The position numbers and the translations under genes are program-made. DNA of 64,000 nt. It comes from Prosopocoilus inquinatus. Its lineage: Eukaryota > Arthropoda > Insecta > Coleoptera > Lucanidae. Shown piece after piece: positions 22,901-32,643 of this stretch. The stretch is taken from the NCBI GenBank assembly GCA_036172665.1, contig CM069879.1, forward strand, positions 20,623,924-20,687,923, read 5' to 3'. Numbering within the stretch: position 1 is the stretch's first letter; the number at the start of each line of letters is the position of its first letter. The notes below the pieces were generated by a model that searched no databases, had not been told where the DNA came from, and saw nothing but the letters and a program-made list of their open reading frames with translations.

Positions 22901-24476
22901 CAGAAAAATTGATTTAAGTGTTATTGGCTGCTTTTGTCGTACGTTTTGTTCTTCCAATACAGAAAACAGGTATTGTCTAACATTTGTCATATATTTGGCG
23001 CCCGTAAGAAACAAAAATATTTTGTATAAATGCAACTGTTAGAAATTGACTTATGGCCAGGTTTTCATAGTAAATACTCCTATGTGCAGCGGTCTTTGTG
23101 AAAATTAAAAAAATTAAATTTCGGTCAAATCAAAAAGTCGCATCAACCATAATGCGTGATACATTGTTAGAATCGGAGAAAACATCTTTATTTAGAAATA
23201 TGAAAATCCAATATGGCGCCCATAAGAGAAAAAAAATAGACAGTCATATCTTTACAATTTTGACAGTTCGGGTAAATGTAATGACAGATTTAGATTCTCC
23301 GTAAAAAAGTGCCTTAATAATGTGTAAGTTATAAATGTCTAGCTTTATCGGTTTTCGAATTAAAAAATAAAAACGAAAATGAAAAATGTTAGTTTTTTTT
23401 CAATATCTTCAAAACGAAAAGGAATAATTTAAATTGCTTTCGAGATTATTAATTAGCATGAAAATACGCAACTTTGGCCTAATTTAACCGACTTCCTATT
23501 TCTTAAGATAAGTGAGATCCCATGCTTGTGCAAGAAAAATGGACAGCCTGTATAATAGTTCCTTACTTTGTGATATCAGAGGGTCATATTGGCGTAGCGA
23601 ATTGTTGACTGTTAATTCTAGTCTATCAACATACCAACGGTCTCCACCGGGCATCTGTAACAAGGAATTTGAAAAAAATCGATTTTAATACATGTTAGTT
23701 GATTCAAATGAGCTATACTCTGTTTTTTAATTCGGAGGAGTATTTTGAAATTTTGGCGCTGAAAACGAGCTTTGTCATTGGTAGCTGGACGCAATTGACC
23801 AATCGCAAAGCCCATTTGACCAATGATAAAGCACGTCTTTAACGCCAAAATTTCAAAATACTCCTCCGAATTAAAAACCAGAGTATACTTGGTATCAAAA
23901 AGGTTTTCTAGATGGTTTTCTAAATGGGTACGTTGCCAACTTAGTAGAATAATTTTGTTTGGCGGCAACTTCAAACCATAATCATTCGTTAAGAACACGA
24001 AGTTAATTTTTTGGTAAAATTTACATGAATTTGTTACAAAGTGAAAGAGACAGGTTTACTGTTTGTTTAAACACTTCTCTGTTAGTTTTTACAAGTTCCA
24101 TACAAAAATTATCACCGTCTCATACGAGCTTTTTTGGTTGGATCGTAATCTGTAGTAACAGTTTGGTTTGGAGAAGTTTAGGGCAAGTTGCACCAAACAC
24201 TTAAGGTTAGCTTAACGTTAAGTACCACGTACACGGTGTTATGCAATCCCCAATGTCACATTATAAGCTATACTTACATTTAAGCTCGGCTTAATGTTTG
24301 GTGCAACTGGCCATTTTAATTTTACTCACTTTTGCAAAATTCCAGAATAAGGAATGTCCATTCCAACTTAACGTCATAGTTGCAGCGTTTTCGTAGATGC
24401 AATTTGCCTCTATAGTCGGATTTTCAGGCAGATAAGTATCCCATATTTCGTCGCCGATCCGAGCCTTAAAGTTTAC
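16959..24476 (-). CDS. LAMP-like lysosomal membrane glycoprotein, last three exons
   Basis: Three exons join in phase: 24476-24330 (49 codons, VNFKARIGDEIWDTYLPEN ... LSWNGHSLFWNFAK), 23654-23567 (MPGGDRWYVDRLELTVNNS ... DPLISQ, ending in phase 1) and 17236-16959 (SDTFKLVHDQMLFLTPVGMSYTCEE ... LRLQPF ... FGPPFEC, then a hydrophobic stretch). All borders are GT-AG. The order CxYENAA.M.LSW..., PGG.RWYVD..EL, VG.SY.C, LQPF, FG..FEC and transmembrane segment is that of the luminal domain of LAMP family proteins, type I glycoproteins of lysosomes. The protein stops right after VETVLIAAGTILAIAL, so the membrane segment is short and no cytoplasmic GYxxΦ sorting tail is visible. The 5' exons, including the signal peptide, were not found. 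Intron 23566-17237 holds hAT-3 and a foldback element. Family assignment rests on motif order. Confidence 0.72.
17517..19602 (+). mobile_element. Complete but defective hAT transposon (hAT-3) with 8-bp target duplication
   Basis: Ends TAGGCTTAGGATAATTATG and, reversed, TAAGCTTAGGATAATTATG match at 18 of 19 bases. A perfect duplication TTAATGAC lies at 17509-17516 and 19603-19610. Subterminal GCATAT/TGCATA motifs are dense at both ends (17530-17630, 19510-19570). The element is 2086 bp and sits in the last intron of the LAMP-like gene, on the opposite strand. Confidence 0.9.
17960..19396 (+). pseudogene. hAT-3 transposase pseudogene with several frameshifts and one stop
   Basis: The start MSKEKRCVSAILNQF leads into a BED finger (FCKYC ... 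QHLQTGKH) encoded without an intron, unlike hAT-1 and hAT-2. Frameshifts occur near 18175-18200 and 18265. A TGA at 18715-18717 follows VADLVRNLY, and another frameshift lies near 19080. Between them LDETTDEEQRC, VCSDAAPYM, IITRWGSWIDAA and SCDVERVFSQYKNIL are kept, so all three acidic residues remain. The copy cannot make transposase. It is a paralog of the other two copies at clearly different sequence. Confidence 0.87.
20240..20475 (-). mobile_element. tRNA-derived SINE-like sequence
   Basis: On the minus strand a B-box-like GTGGGTTCCAACC (20406-20418) follows an A-box-like GTCCAAGTGATAAGG (20446-20460) at about tRNA spacing. A non-tRNA tail runs on toward 20240. No complete tRNA fold. Possibly an old SINE head. 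Confidence 0.4.
21012..22015. mobile_element. 1.0-kb inverted-repeat element inside the foldback
   Basis: TACCGGGTGGAAAGTTTCAA at 21012 is mirrored by TTGAAACTTTCCACCCGGTA ending at 22015. Both are flanked by TA. Inverted similarity extends about 270 bp inward. Frames inside are short and show no transposase features. Confidence 0.78.
23716..23885. mobile_element. 170-bp MITE in an intron of the LAMP-like gene
   Basis: Inverted repeats of about 43 bp (TACTCTGTTTTTTAATTCGG ... reversed at 23866-23885) are flanked by TA at 23714-23715 and 23886-23887. The 126-codon minus-strand frame across it is not coding. Confidence 0.82.
24181..24312. mobile_element. 132-bp MITE 17 bp from a LAMP-like splice donor
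   Basis: GGGCAAGTTGCACCAAACAC at the left and, reversed, GGCCAGTTGCACCAAACATT at the right form imperfect inverted repeats that continue with TTAAG and GTTAAG/GTAAGT motifs. Confidence 0.7.
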
Positions 24477-25490
24477 CTAAAAATTGAATCATTAGAAGAA
24501 TGCGGAATGTCTGGGCCTTTTTCTAATTGATCGATGCAGCGAAGTACTACGTACAGTAGTCCGCATCTAAAATATACCTCACACGCAAAGCTTATCCTTA
24601 AGATTTTGTGCCGTAGTAATTTTGAAATTTTTATGAATTTCGTTTAATTACTGTTTTCTTGACTTTTCAAAAAAAAAAAGATATAAATTTTATAATAAAG
24701 GAATTAAAACATTAAAAATTATAAAGAAAATTAATTGGGTTGAAATCGAGAGAATGAGCAATTGCGGCAACATGCTTGTGTAAATAAAACGTTAAAAATA
24801 AGACATTTAAATGAAATTAAAACGTCTTTTGATTAGTTTAAAGTTAAGGCTAGTCTGACCCACCTAAAAAAAACTGTTTTTCCTTTTTTTCGTTATTAAA
24901 TTGAACTCTTTGTTAATGTGTAATATATCAAAATACGCACCTTTTAAATCTCTAAGGGGCTGAACTAATTTCATTAGCGAAAAAAATTATACCCCCCTGT
25001 AATTTTGAAAAACACCATTTTCTAATTTCTTTTTTCCTATTTTAGATGTCTAAATGAACAGCAAATTAAAAGAAATTTGTCACAGTAGTAAATGAAGTAA
25101 TTATAAAGGGGGCCAAACTAATATTAATGCATAGAAAATATAAATTATTTAAATATCGTCGTTAAATGTTAACACTCGTATGTTTCGAAATTTAACAATT
25201 GTTATACCAAGAAAATACGCTCTCTTAAACGACATAATGTACTTAAAACAGTGTACTAACGAGCGATATTAAAAGTAATTTCAATTTTGATTAATTTTTA
25301 TATTTGCATTGCTCTAAATTGCTATTTAGTTCATGAGAGTTGCCGCTAGAGGCGCAAGTTCTGAACAGATCGTTGCAAAATTTCCCTTTCCAGTGATAAA
25401 TTATACTGCTTTCCATAAGTAAGAACTCCCCAGGTCTAAATAAAAATTCCTAAACTTTGCAACGCGGGTGTATTTCTGGTAGTGTGCATA
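24477..25490. other. AT-rich spacer or upstream intron of the LAMP-like gene
   Basis: No supported exon or element. Missing 5' exons of the LAMP-like gene should lie on the minus strand beyond 24476, but none could be recognised. Confidence 0.3.
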
Positions 25491-26782
25491 CGTGGGCTGC
25501 TGGAAATTTTTCTGGAATCTAGTAGGTCTAGAATTGTTAGCGTTTATCAACTGTCATATTTGAAAAATTTGACGTTTTTCGCCTATAATTCTATTGACAG
25601 TTCCTATCCAAGTGAACTACTTTTGTTTGTACAGCATTTGAGAAAAAGTAATTTTGTGTAAACATGGAAATCTCGAGTGAAAATTTTCGTGCCATGATTT
25701 TTTACGATTTCAAATGTGGTCTAACACCGAAACAATGCCTCGATCCGCTTGATTTGGCTTTTGGAGATGAAGCACCATCAAAGAGCATTGTTTATAATTG
25801 CTTTGCCGAATTCCAGCGTGGACGTACCTCTCTCAGTAACGAATTTCGTGAAGGTCGTCCATCAACATCTGTTGTTGCCACTAATGTAGATGCTGTGCGT
25901 GAAATGCTTGAGCGAGATCGACATGTAACAGACCGTGACATTCAAGCATCCTTACGCATTGACATGAAAGCAACACACTAGATTTTGCATGATCATTTGA
26001 ACGTACGAGAGCTTTGCAGTCGTTGGATACCACACAATTTAACAGAAACGCAAAAGCAGGGTAGTGTCAAATGGTGCGAAGAAATGTTCAAGAAATTCAG
26101 TGGAGGTCGATCAAATTTAGTTTATAACATCGTTACTGGTGACGAAACGAGAATCTATTCGTACGAGCCAGAAAGTAAACAACAATCTATCGTTTGGGGA
26201 TTTCAAAATGAACCAAAACCAACAGAAGTTGTCCGTTCACGCAGTGCTGCGAAGCAAATGATTGCTTGTTTCTTTGATTTAACTGGACATGTAGCAACCG
26301 TGGCTTTAGAGAATCGAAAAACCGTAAATGCTGATTGGTATACTACAATTTGTTTGCCGGAAGTCATCGATCAAATAAGAAGAAACAATCGAAATCGACG
26401 AATTATTCTCCATCATGACAACGCCAGCTCTCATTCAGCCCGTCAAACAGTTAATTTTTTGTCCAACAAAAATGTTTAATTAATGACTGATTGTCCATAT
26501 TCACCTGATTTATCACTTAATGATTTCTTTTTGTTCCCAAATATCAAAAATAAAATGCGTGGTGAGCGATTTTCGTCGGCTGAAGCAGCGATTGAAACAT
26601 TCCGGATACTGGTTTCTGAGGTACCATCTTTAGAGTGGAAAACGTGCTTTAGAAATTGGTTCGAGCTTATGCAAAAGTGTATTGACGTCAAAGGCGAATA
26701 TTTCGAAAAACAATGATACCGTTTACTAAATTTCATATGCGTTTCTTCATACCGTTTCCAGAAACTTTTCCAGCAGCCCACG
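25491..26782 (+). mobile_element. About 1.3-kb mariner element, both ends and TA target present
   Basis: The left end CGTGGGCTGCTGGAAATTTT and the reversed right end CGTGGGCTGCTGGAAAAGTT form about 28-bp inverted repeats. TA flanks both sides (25489-25490, 26783-26784). Length of 1292 bp is canonical for mariner. One broken transposase gene inside. Confidence 0.88.
25664..26716 (+). pseudogene. Mariner transposase (DD34D), disabled by two stop codons
   Basis: A single frame of 351 codons is interrupted by TAG at 25979-25981 and TAA at 26477-26479, with no frameshift. The N-terminal helix-turn-helix part starts MEISSENFRAMIFYDFKCG, followed by KSIVYNCFAEFQRGR and the linker with EFREGRPSTS. 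Catalytic residues read as D in VTGDETRIY, D in LHHDNASSHSA and D in SPDLSLNDFFLF. The end GEYFEKQ is the usual C-terminus of this mariner group, the same domain that was captured in SETMAR. Complete length and only two nonsense changes suggest a fairly recent death. Confidence 0.92.
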
Positions 26783-26784
26783 TA

Positions 26785-27083
26785 TTAGGCGGAAATTTTA
26801 AGTTATACCACGTGGTTATAAATGATAATGAACCATTATTTTCTACCTCGATAAGTCCATCTGTCCGTAGCAAAATACACGTCGATCCGTTGCTTGCTCT
26901 CGCCCGGTATATCGTTATACCGTCTAATGGTGTTACTAGGTCGCTAGATGGTGTGACTAGAGATTCGATATCGGGGGTTTCTGTAGAAAGACTATACTTT
27001 GTATGTCTTGGCTTCAGAGTCGATTGGTTTAAAGTTACAGATGAAACCGAAGTTAAAGTTGTACCTTAAAAATATAACCAAAA
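26785..27083. other. Spacer between mariner and foldback element
   Basis: A frame stays open from inside the mariner right end to 27069 (118 codons), but it has no domain and crosses the element border. Considered chance. Local sequence is less AT-rich than around it. Confidence 0.3.
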
Positions 27084-28813
27084 TACAGGATTACAACTAA
27101 TTAAAGGACCATCATGGGGATCTCGTAAACTATAAGAGTGACAAAGAGAGTTAAATTACAAAAAAGTTGCGCTATTTTGGAGACTATCGTAACATTAAAA
27201 AAATCTTTTCTACCTCCATTCTTTTCTGAAACATCTTCAAAAAACTGAAAATTCTAATTTTCGAAATCTAGAATAACTCCTTTTTTTTATTAAAATAGAA
27301 TCATGAAATTCGATATTTTTATATTAAATTCGATGAGCAATCTAATAGAGTCCGAAGAATAGGTTAGAATTGACAGTTTCGCAGATACGACTGTCAACTA
27401 TCTTTTTTCTTAGATAGGTTAGAATTGACAGTTTCGCAGATACGACTGTCAACTATCTTTTTTCTTATGAGCGCTACCTTGGATATTCATACCAAGTGAT
27501 ACAAAAACAAAATCTGAATACGATCATATGACACACTTATGCTTTTGTTTTAAAACAAAATATCAAGATAAGTACTACAAAATATTTTGAAAAAAATATA
27601 TCTTGTAGGCGGATGCGTGTAAACATTCAGAACTAAAATTATTATTAAAATAATAAATCTTACTCAATGATGGTACTTATTTACTGTGGGTTGCAAAAAA
27701 ATCGCGTACACCTGCTTTTTGTTGTATTAAGTTGGTCTTGAGATCTAATTTGTTAGTGTCAAACAATTGGAATTCAGACTGACAGAAAACGAGTAAGTTA
27801 GAAGACGAAGAGTGATTCTCGGTAGTAGCGAATGATTATAGCTTAAATAAAAATACTACGATGCACAAATAATATGTGGGAAGAAGAAATATTTGCAAAT
27901 AGAAAAGATGGTTGGAGATAGATGTCCAAAAATATCCATTCACGACTCGGATAATGCCCTTCTGAATGAAGAGAAATCCAATATAAACTGCAAGAGATTC
28001 CATGTTTTAACAAATTTTCTAATACCCTTGACACCAACACGTCGAAAATTACAAATTCAACTTTGAAGAGTCTTGTCAAGTGTTAAAAGATTATATTAAT
28101 AGCAGAACATAAGCAATCGACAATTCTATTTCGATTAAATTATATTTATGGGCCATATTTACGGAATAGAGTAATATTTCTTGAACAAATCATACTGTCT
28201 GACTCATACCTGGTAAAATAGTATTCATTTCAATCTCAGTTCTTAACCTGTACGTTTCGAAACGTGACAAAATTCTCAAAATACCCATTTACAAAGCAAA
28301 AAATAGGTAAAAACTCGGCTACTTGATTTTGAAGGTGTACGCGATTTTATTGCAAGTAAGTGTACATTTCTACATAACAAAAATACTTTTTAACAAAAAT
28401 TATTAGAAATCTAATATTTTGTTTCAAAACAAAAGCATAAATGTTCATAGGGTCGTATTCAAAAATTATTTCTGCATCACGTGCTATGAATATCTAAGAT
28501 AGCGTCGATAAAAAAAGAAACAGTTGACAATCGCATCTACGAAACTGTCAAACCTAACCTTTCTTTACTAATTGCATTAGCTTGCTCATCGAATTTAATG
28601 TAAAAACATCGAATTTTATGATTCTATTTTAAGAAATAAAGAAGATATTCGAGATTTTCGAAAATTATAATTTTCAGTTTTTTAAAGATATTTCAAAAAC
28701 CATATTTTTTTAGACCTCAAGATAGCGCAACTTTTCTATAATTTACCCATCTTTATATCTCTTATGGTTTACGTGATCCCCATAGTGGCGTTTTAATTAG
28801 TTGTAACCTTGTA
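27084..28813. mobile_element. 1.7-kb long-inverted-repeat (foldback) element
   Basis: The left end TACAGGATTACAACTAATTA corresponds to the reversed right end TACAAGGTTACAACTAATTA. Arms of about 420-470 bp are inverted copies, and weaker inverted similarity reaches further (TCGCGTACACCTGC near 27706 against GGTGTACGCGATTTTATTGC near 28335). The motif ATGGGGATCTCGTAAACTAT near the end is shared with the other foldbacks. No transposase. Confidence 0.78.
27361..27470. repeat. Perfect 55-bp tandem duplication in the foldback left arm
   Basis: The unit beginning AGGTTAGAATTGACAGTTTC at 27361 recurs identically at 27416. The right arm has a single counterpart. Confidence 0.88.
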
Positions 28814-29078
28814 TATTTAGAAGCAAGAAAGGAATATTTTTGAAACTGATAGATTGCTCTTGGAATTGTTTGTATTCCTTAAAACGTGGTAACACTCGAA
28901 AACAAATATCAGCACAAATTAAACTAAAAAAAAGATTAAGATTGATTATTTTTTATTTTCTTTTTTCAACATATCAAACAAAATTTCTATACTCTATTTT
29001 TTATTGATAGGCGGAAACTTATTGTTGATTGTTAATTGTTATAAGGAACTATTCTGTATCGAGTACATTAAATTTAAT
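28814..29078. other. Spacer without a gene
   Basis: AT-rich; nothing recognisable. It leads into the hammerhead-bearing repeat. Confidence 0.35.
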
Positions 29079-29352
29079 GAACATATAAAATAGCGACATC
29101 TTACTATCGCTTTTTGACCTAACATTGCAGTAGGATAGACAAATTGAAGCGGGATTTGCTCCTAATGAGTCCCCCATGCAAGGCGGCCATGCTTGCTGTC
29201 AAAGCATAATGAAAGATTTTAGAAAAATTTTGTGCAAATCGTTTTTGATTGCAGTGAGAACCTCGAGCAGCCTCTGGACAGCTGTTTCAGCCCTGGTTTA
29301 TTCGCATTTGCGAATAAATTGGGCAAGTCGTTTTTGGTCTGCAGTGGGAATG

Positions 29353-29417
29353 TCGAGCTACGTTTCTGCTGAAGAAGCCCCAAGCAGGGTTGAAACAGCT
29401 GTCCAGAGGCTGCTCGA
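29353..29417 (+). ncRNA. Hammerhead ribozyme, type I, copy 1
   Basis: Order of parts: stem I 5' side TCGAGC-TAC-GTTTCTG (29353-29368), core CTGAAGA (29369-29375, fits CUGANGA), stem II AGCCC / GGGTT with loop CAAGCA (29376-29391), core GAAA (29392-29395). A two-pair stem III follows (A-U and C-G closed by AGCT), then triplet GTC (29401-29403) and stem I 3' side CAGAGGC-T-GCTCGA (29404-29417). Stem I pairs over 7 plus 6 bp around a small internal loop. All invariant core bases are present. Predicted self-cleavage is after 29403 in a plus-strand transcript. Minimal stem III is typical of metazoan Penelope and retrozyme hammerheads. Confidence 0.85.
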
Positions 29418-29664
29418 GGTTTTCACTGCAATCAAAAACGATTTTCACAAAATTTTTCTAAAATCTTTCATTATGCTTTGACAGCAAGCATGGCCGCCTT
29501 GCATGGAGGACTCATTAGGAGCAAATCCCGCTTCAATTTGTCTATCCTACTGCAATGTTAGGTCAAAAAGCGATAGTAAGATGTCGCTATTTTATATGTT
29601 CATCATTCTTACATCGCATTTGCGAATAAATTGGGCAAGTCGTTTTTGGTCTGCAGTGGGAATG

Positions 29665-29729
29665 TCGAGCTACGTTTCTGCTGAAGAAGCCCCAAGCAGG
29701 GTTGAAACAGCTGTCCAGAGGCTGCTCGA
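29665..29729 (+). ncRNA. Hammerhead ribozyme, type I, copy 2
   Basis: Identical to copy 1 over the whole fold: CTGAAGA 29681-29687, GAAA 29704-29707, GTC 29713-29715. Predicted cleavage is after 29715, exactly 312 nt from the first site, so a transcript across both would release a 312-nt unit. Confidence 0.85.
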
Positions 29730-29769
29730 GGTTCTCACTGCAATCAAAAACGATTTGCACAAAATTTTT

Positions 29770-29869
29770 GTTAAATTTAATGGACTGTTGCTTTGGTTAC
29801 AACCAATCTAAAAGCTTTATGATTGGTTGTTACCATAGCAACAGTCCGTTAAAATTAACGTACTCCATA
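29770..29869. mobile_element. 100-bp palindromic element truncating the second hammerhead unit
   Basis: GTTAAATTTAATGGACTGTT at the left is mirrored by AACAGTCCGTTAAAATTAAC at the right. It begins where the second 312-bp unit ends. Its right half is also one arm of the larger inverted pair 29827-30602. Confidence 0.7.
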
Positions 29870-30602
29870 CAAAATAGACCCTGTAACGTGTTACATAATC
29901 AGCAAACGAAAAGAAATTTTCCATTTATTTTTTTTTAGAAAAATAGTAATTTGCGTTGTGTAACACCCTGTGTAAAATACCCCGAAAGATTTTGAGTTGA
30001 TTGCACATTTCTGTTTTCTAATAGTTAAATAATGTATCCACCAAAATTCAAAGCAAAATATTTAAAAATGACTAATTTATGGAGTAATAAATTTTGCCTT
30101 TTTTACCGGTAAATTGTGAATATCTCGAAAACGATAAACTTTAGATCAATAAAACCTTGTATTATTTTCGTCCACTGATAATGAGACATCTAATAGCACA
30201 ATAATATATAATGTGTTCCATTTAAAAAGACATATGTTAGGGTCGTCACACTCTTACGGAACACTCTGTATAAGTCTAAATAATTTTAGAATGTGCATCT
30301 AAACGATATGTATGTTATTGCGCACACAGAGTTTAAAAATCGTCAATAGTAACGCCACGCACTGTTGGCCCACCCTGTATATTCTTTGGATATGCGGAAA
30401 AACGAAGTTGTAAATGAATGTGACTCTCCGTTATTTCAGTCAGTTATTTCTGTTCTTTTCTTTATTTTATTAAAACAGCAACTAGTTAGTAACGATTGGG
30501 GTCAACTTTGAAATTTCTTGTCGTCTGCTGGTTATGTAACACGTTATAGGGGCTATTCAGTATGAGTACGTTAAATTTAACGGACTGTTGCTATGGTAAC
30601 AC
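29827..30602. mobile_element. 776-bp inverted-repeat element
   Basis: TGTTACCATAGCAACAGTCC at 29827 is mirrored near 30583-30602. The arms run about 93 bp, through CGTGTTACATAA and on to GAAATTT. The interior is AT-rich with no gene. It contains a CACCCTGTATA end (see next entry). Confidence 0.65.
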
Positions 30603-30650
30603 CACAATTTTCTGCCCACGCACTGTTGGCCCACCCTGTATACCTACTAT
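30352..30650. repeat. Two direct copies of a CACGCACTGTTGGCCCACCC element end
   Basis: The same end, finishing in CCTGTATA, occurs at 30356-30384 and 30622-30650. It resembles the reverse of TACAGGGTGGGCCAATAGAG at 34252. These look like ends of short TA-target elements. Confidence 0.55.
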
Positions 30651-31803
30651 AGTTAGCGACGGTTTCAATATAACGATGTTCAATTAGAATCTGGCCGAAT
30701 ATCGGTTAACATGATTTTACTCGAAATTTTTTAACTTTGTTTTGATTTTCATAAAACAATGAAAATCAAAACTGAATTTACAATTTTTCTCAGCTATCAA
30801 AAGGAATGTACAGTTTCCGATAACATTTTTGGGGGTTTTAGGAGAAGCAAAAACTTTTATAAAGGATGACTTTTTTTTAAAAACTGACTAATAAAGAAGT
30901 ATATCCTTTTCTGATCCCAATCCGTGGACACAGTGTATGTTTCGAATATTTAAAAAAAATATATTTACTGGGAGTAATCAGCAGTGATTATTTTTTTTCT
31001 TACACTGCTAATAAGGTTATTTTCTTAGTTCAATGGTTCAGACATCGTACATTTTATTACGCGGTTAATTTTCACAGAACAAGAACGTAATTTCTAAATT
31101 ATCGCAACAGTGATGGGGAACTTTTATACATATAAAAAAAGTGGTTGAACCATAAGCAAGTGCAAATTCATTTTTTTAGGTATTGACAAATCGATTAGAC
31201 CGAAACCCATCTAAGGGCTGGTTTTTCAATCACAAGTTAACTTTAACCTTCAGTTTATTGCCATGGAAACAATGGTCTTCGTAATTGTTCCCATGGAAAT
31301 AAACCGAGAGTTAAAAAATGCGATACAACGACTTACAAATAATTAACCACGTCAGATTTGCTACAGTTTGTTTTCCAAACATAATTAACACAGCGTTTAA
31401 CAAAGTGGGTTTACACAGATAGTTACGAACAACCTAACACTTAGCACGAATAACTAACAACGAAACAAAATTAACTTTTAATTAACATCTACGCATGCCC
31501 TGTGTGGTGCTGTGTTGTAGTTTCAAGTATTTTTTTATGCATTAGCATGCGTGTGTAGTGGGTATATTATTTTGTTTTTATGGTGGTGTGTATTAATACA
31601 AACATAAGGTAAATGTAATGCCGCAATTTTCGTCATCACTCATCATATTTAATCAAAAAATTTGTTATAACACATCAGATAACTATGTAATATGCGCATT
31701 TCCGGTTTGCGTTAACAATTTTATTAAAAAATTGAAAGCAGCCAACTTCTTAAATGTTAGTTAATGTTACTAACGCTTAGCTGTTAATATAGTTGCATCA
31801 ACT
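30651..31803. other. AT-rich spacer with a partial MITE-like palindrome
   Basis: At 31213-31330, GGCTGGTTTTTCAATCACAA followed by GTTAACTTTAACC and two CCATGGAAA copies in opposite directions looks like a decayed MITE. Nothing else recognisable. Confidence 0.35.
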
Positions 31804-31920
31804 AGGGATGGCAACGATATATCGATATGTTCCCGAAAAATATCGATATACATATATTATATCGATATTATAATTCAATATATTGGTAAAAATATCGATA
31901 TATTTTCGAATAACCTTTCG
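31804..31920. promoter_or_regulatory. Cluster of ATCGATAT palindromes
   Basis: ATCGATA-type motifs occur five times in about 85 bp (31819-31903), with related ones at 33792 and 34223. TATCGATA is the insect DRE, and CGATA is the BEAF-type insulator motif. Here they may simply be element ends, since the same words recur nearby. Confidence 0.3.
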
Positions 31921-32640
31921 ATTTATTTTTTTTATCAATAAATCTGTTGCCGTGATGACAGAGAACACCACTTAAAATATTTTCTAATTTCTTAATTTTT
32001 ACGCCTGCCCTGTAGTAAAGAAAACTTTATACTTTTGCATAAACCCACAATCACGCATCCCCATAAAATATATTATTAAAGATTAGCTATGTAATTTTTT
32101 TTTAGTCAACTTGGCTTTCTGCATTTTATTTTGACTTGTTTCTACAGTTTTCTTTTGTTTCCTATGAGTTTGTATTTATTTGCAAAAACTTTCGTCGATT
32201 TTCATTTTTCTTAACATCGTGATACTTGCTTTTTTTAAAATTTATTTTATACTTTTTATATCTCTTTTGTTTATTTCTTTCTAATTGATTGTTCATATTT
32301 TGTTGATTGACGCTTCTTTGCAGATGTCTTTTGTTTTCTACTAGTCACTTTTTTTTCGCCTGGAGAGAGGAGAGACATTTGTTTTTGTCTCATTCATCTA
32401 AGCAGTCGAACTTTTTAATTTCTTCTCTTTATGCTTTTGCACTGTGTATTTTTGTTTTGTTTTTCTTGACTCATTTTGACAGTTCTCTTTTCCTGCAAGT
32501 TTCTTTTTATTAGCAAAAAAAATTCGACGATTTTATATTTATTTTGTTAATCTTTATATCCTGGTACTTCTGTTTTTTTTTAATTTATTTTATTCTGTGA
32601 AATTGGATTTAACCTCCTAACCATAAAAAGCTTTTTAAAA
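31921..32640. other. T-rich spacer without a gene
   Basis: Long T-rich and TTTTCTTTT tracts. The 68-codon frame at 32307 reflects composition only. Confidence 0.4.
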
Positions 32641-32643
32641 CTA

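Larger units (their letters stand above)
19632..23552. mobile_element. 3.9-kb long-inverted-repeat (foldback) element carrying nested inserts
   Basis: The left end TACAGGTTGACCATTTTTCT corresponds to the reversed right end TACAGGCTGTCCATTTTTCT. Arms of about 430-460 bp (19632-20060 and 23095-23552) are inverted copies, including a shared TTATGGGCGCCATATTGGAT segment. The ATGGGGATCTCAC terminal motif links it to the other foldbacks. The interior holds a SINE-like sequence and a smaller inverted-repeat element (21012-22015). The right end lies 14 bp from the splice donor of the LAMP-like exon 23567-23654. Confidence 0.75.
29079..29770 (+). repeat. Hammerhead-bearing repeat: inverted partial copy plus two 312-bp direct units
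   Basis: A partial copy in reverse orientation (29079-29301) is followed by a direct unit starting TCGCATTTGCGAATAAATTG at 29302. A second, 3'-truncated unit starts with the same sequence at 29614. The period is 312 bp and the shared part is nearly identical. Each direct unit holds one complete hammerhead ribozyme; the inverted copy is cut off at stem II. Direct plus inverted arrays of this kind are known from Penelope-like element terminal repeats, and tandem hammerhead units from animal retrozymes. No reverse transcriptase is seen nearby. Confidence 0.85.

Noticed and set aside
23618..23998. 126-codon minus-strand frame
   Set aside because: It runs through a palindromic MITE; only its last codons coincide with the LAMP-like exon, in another frame.
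26713..27069. 118-codon open frame after the second mariner
   Set aside because: It begins inside the mariner inverted repeat, crosses the element border and has no recognisable domain.
29079..29301. A hammerhead in the inverted left copy
   Set aside because: The copy is truncated at stem II and lacks the CTGANGA core, so it cannot fold as a ribozyme.
31213..31330. Complete MITE around the two CCATGGAAA copies
   Set aside because: Only part of an inverted repeat could be matched and no target duplication was found, so it was left as a note in the spacer.
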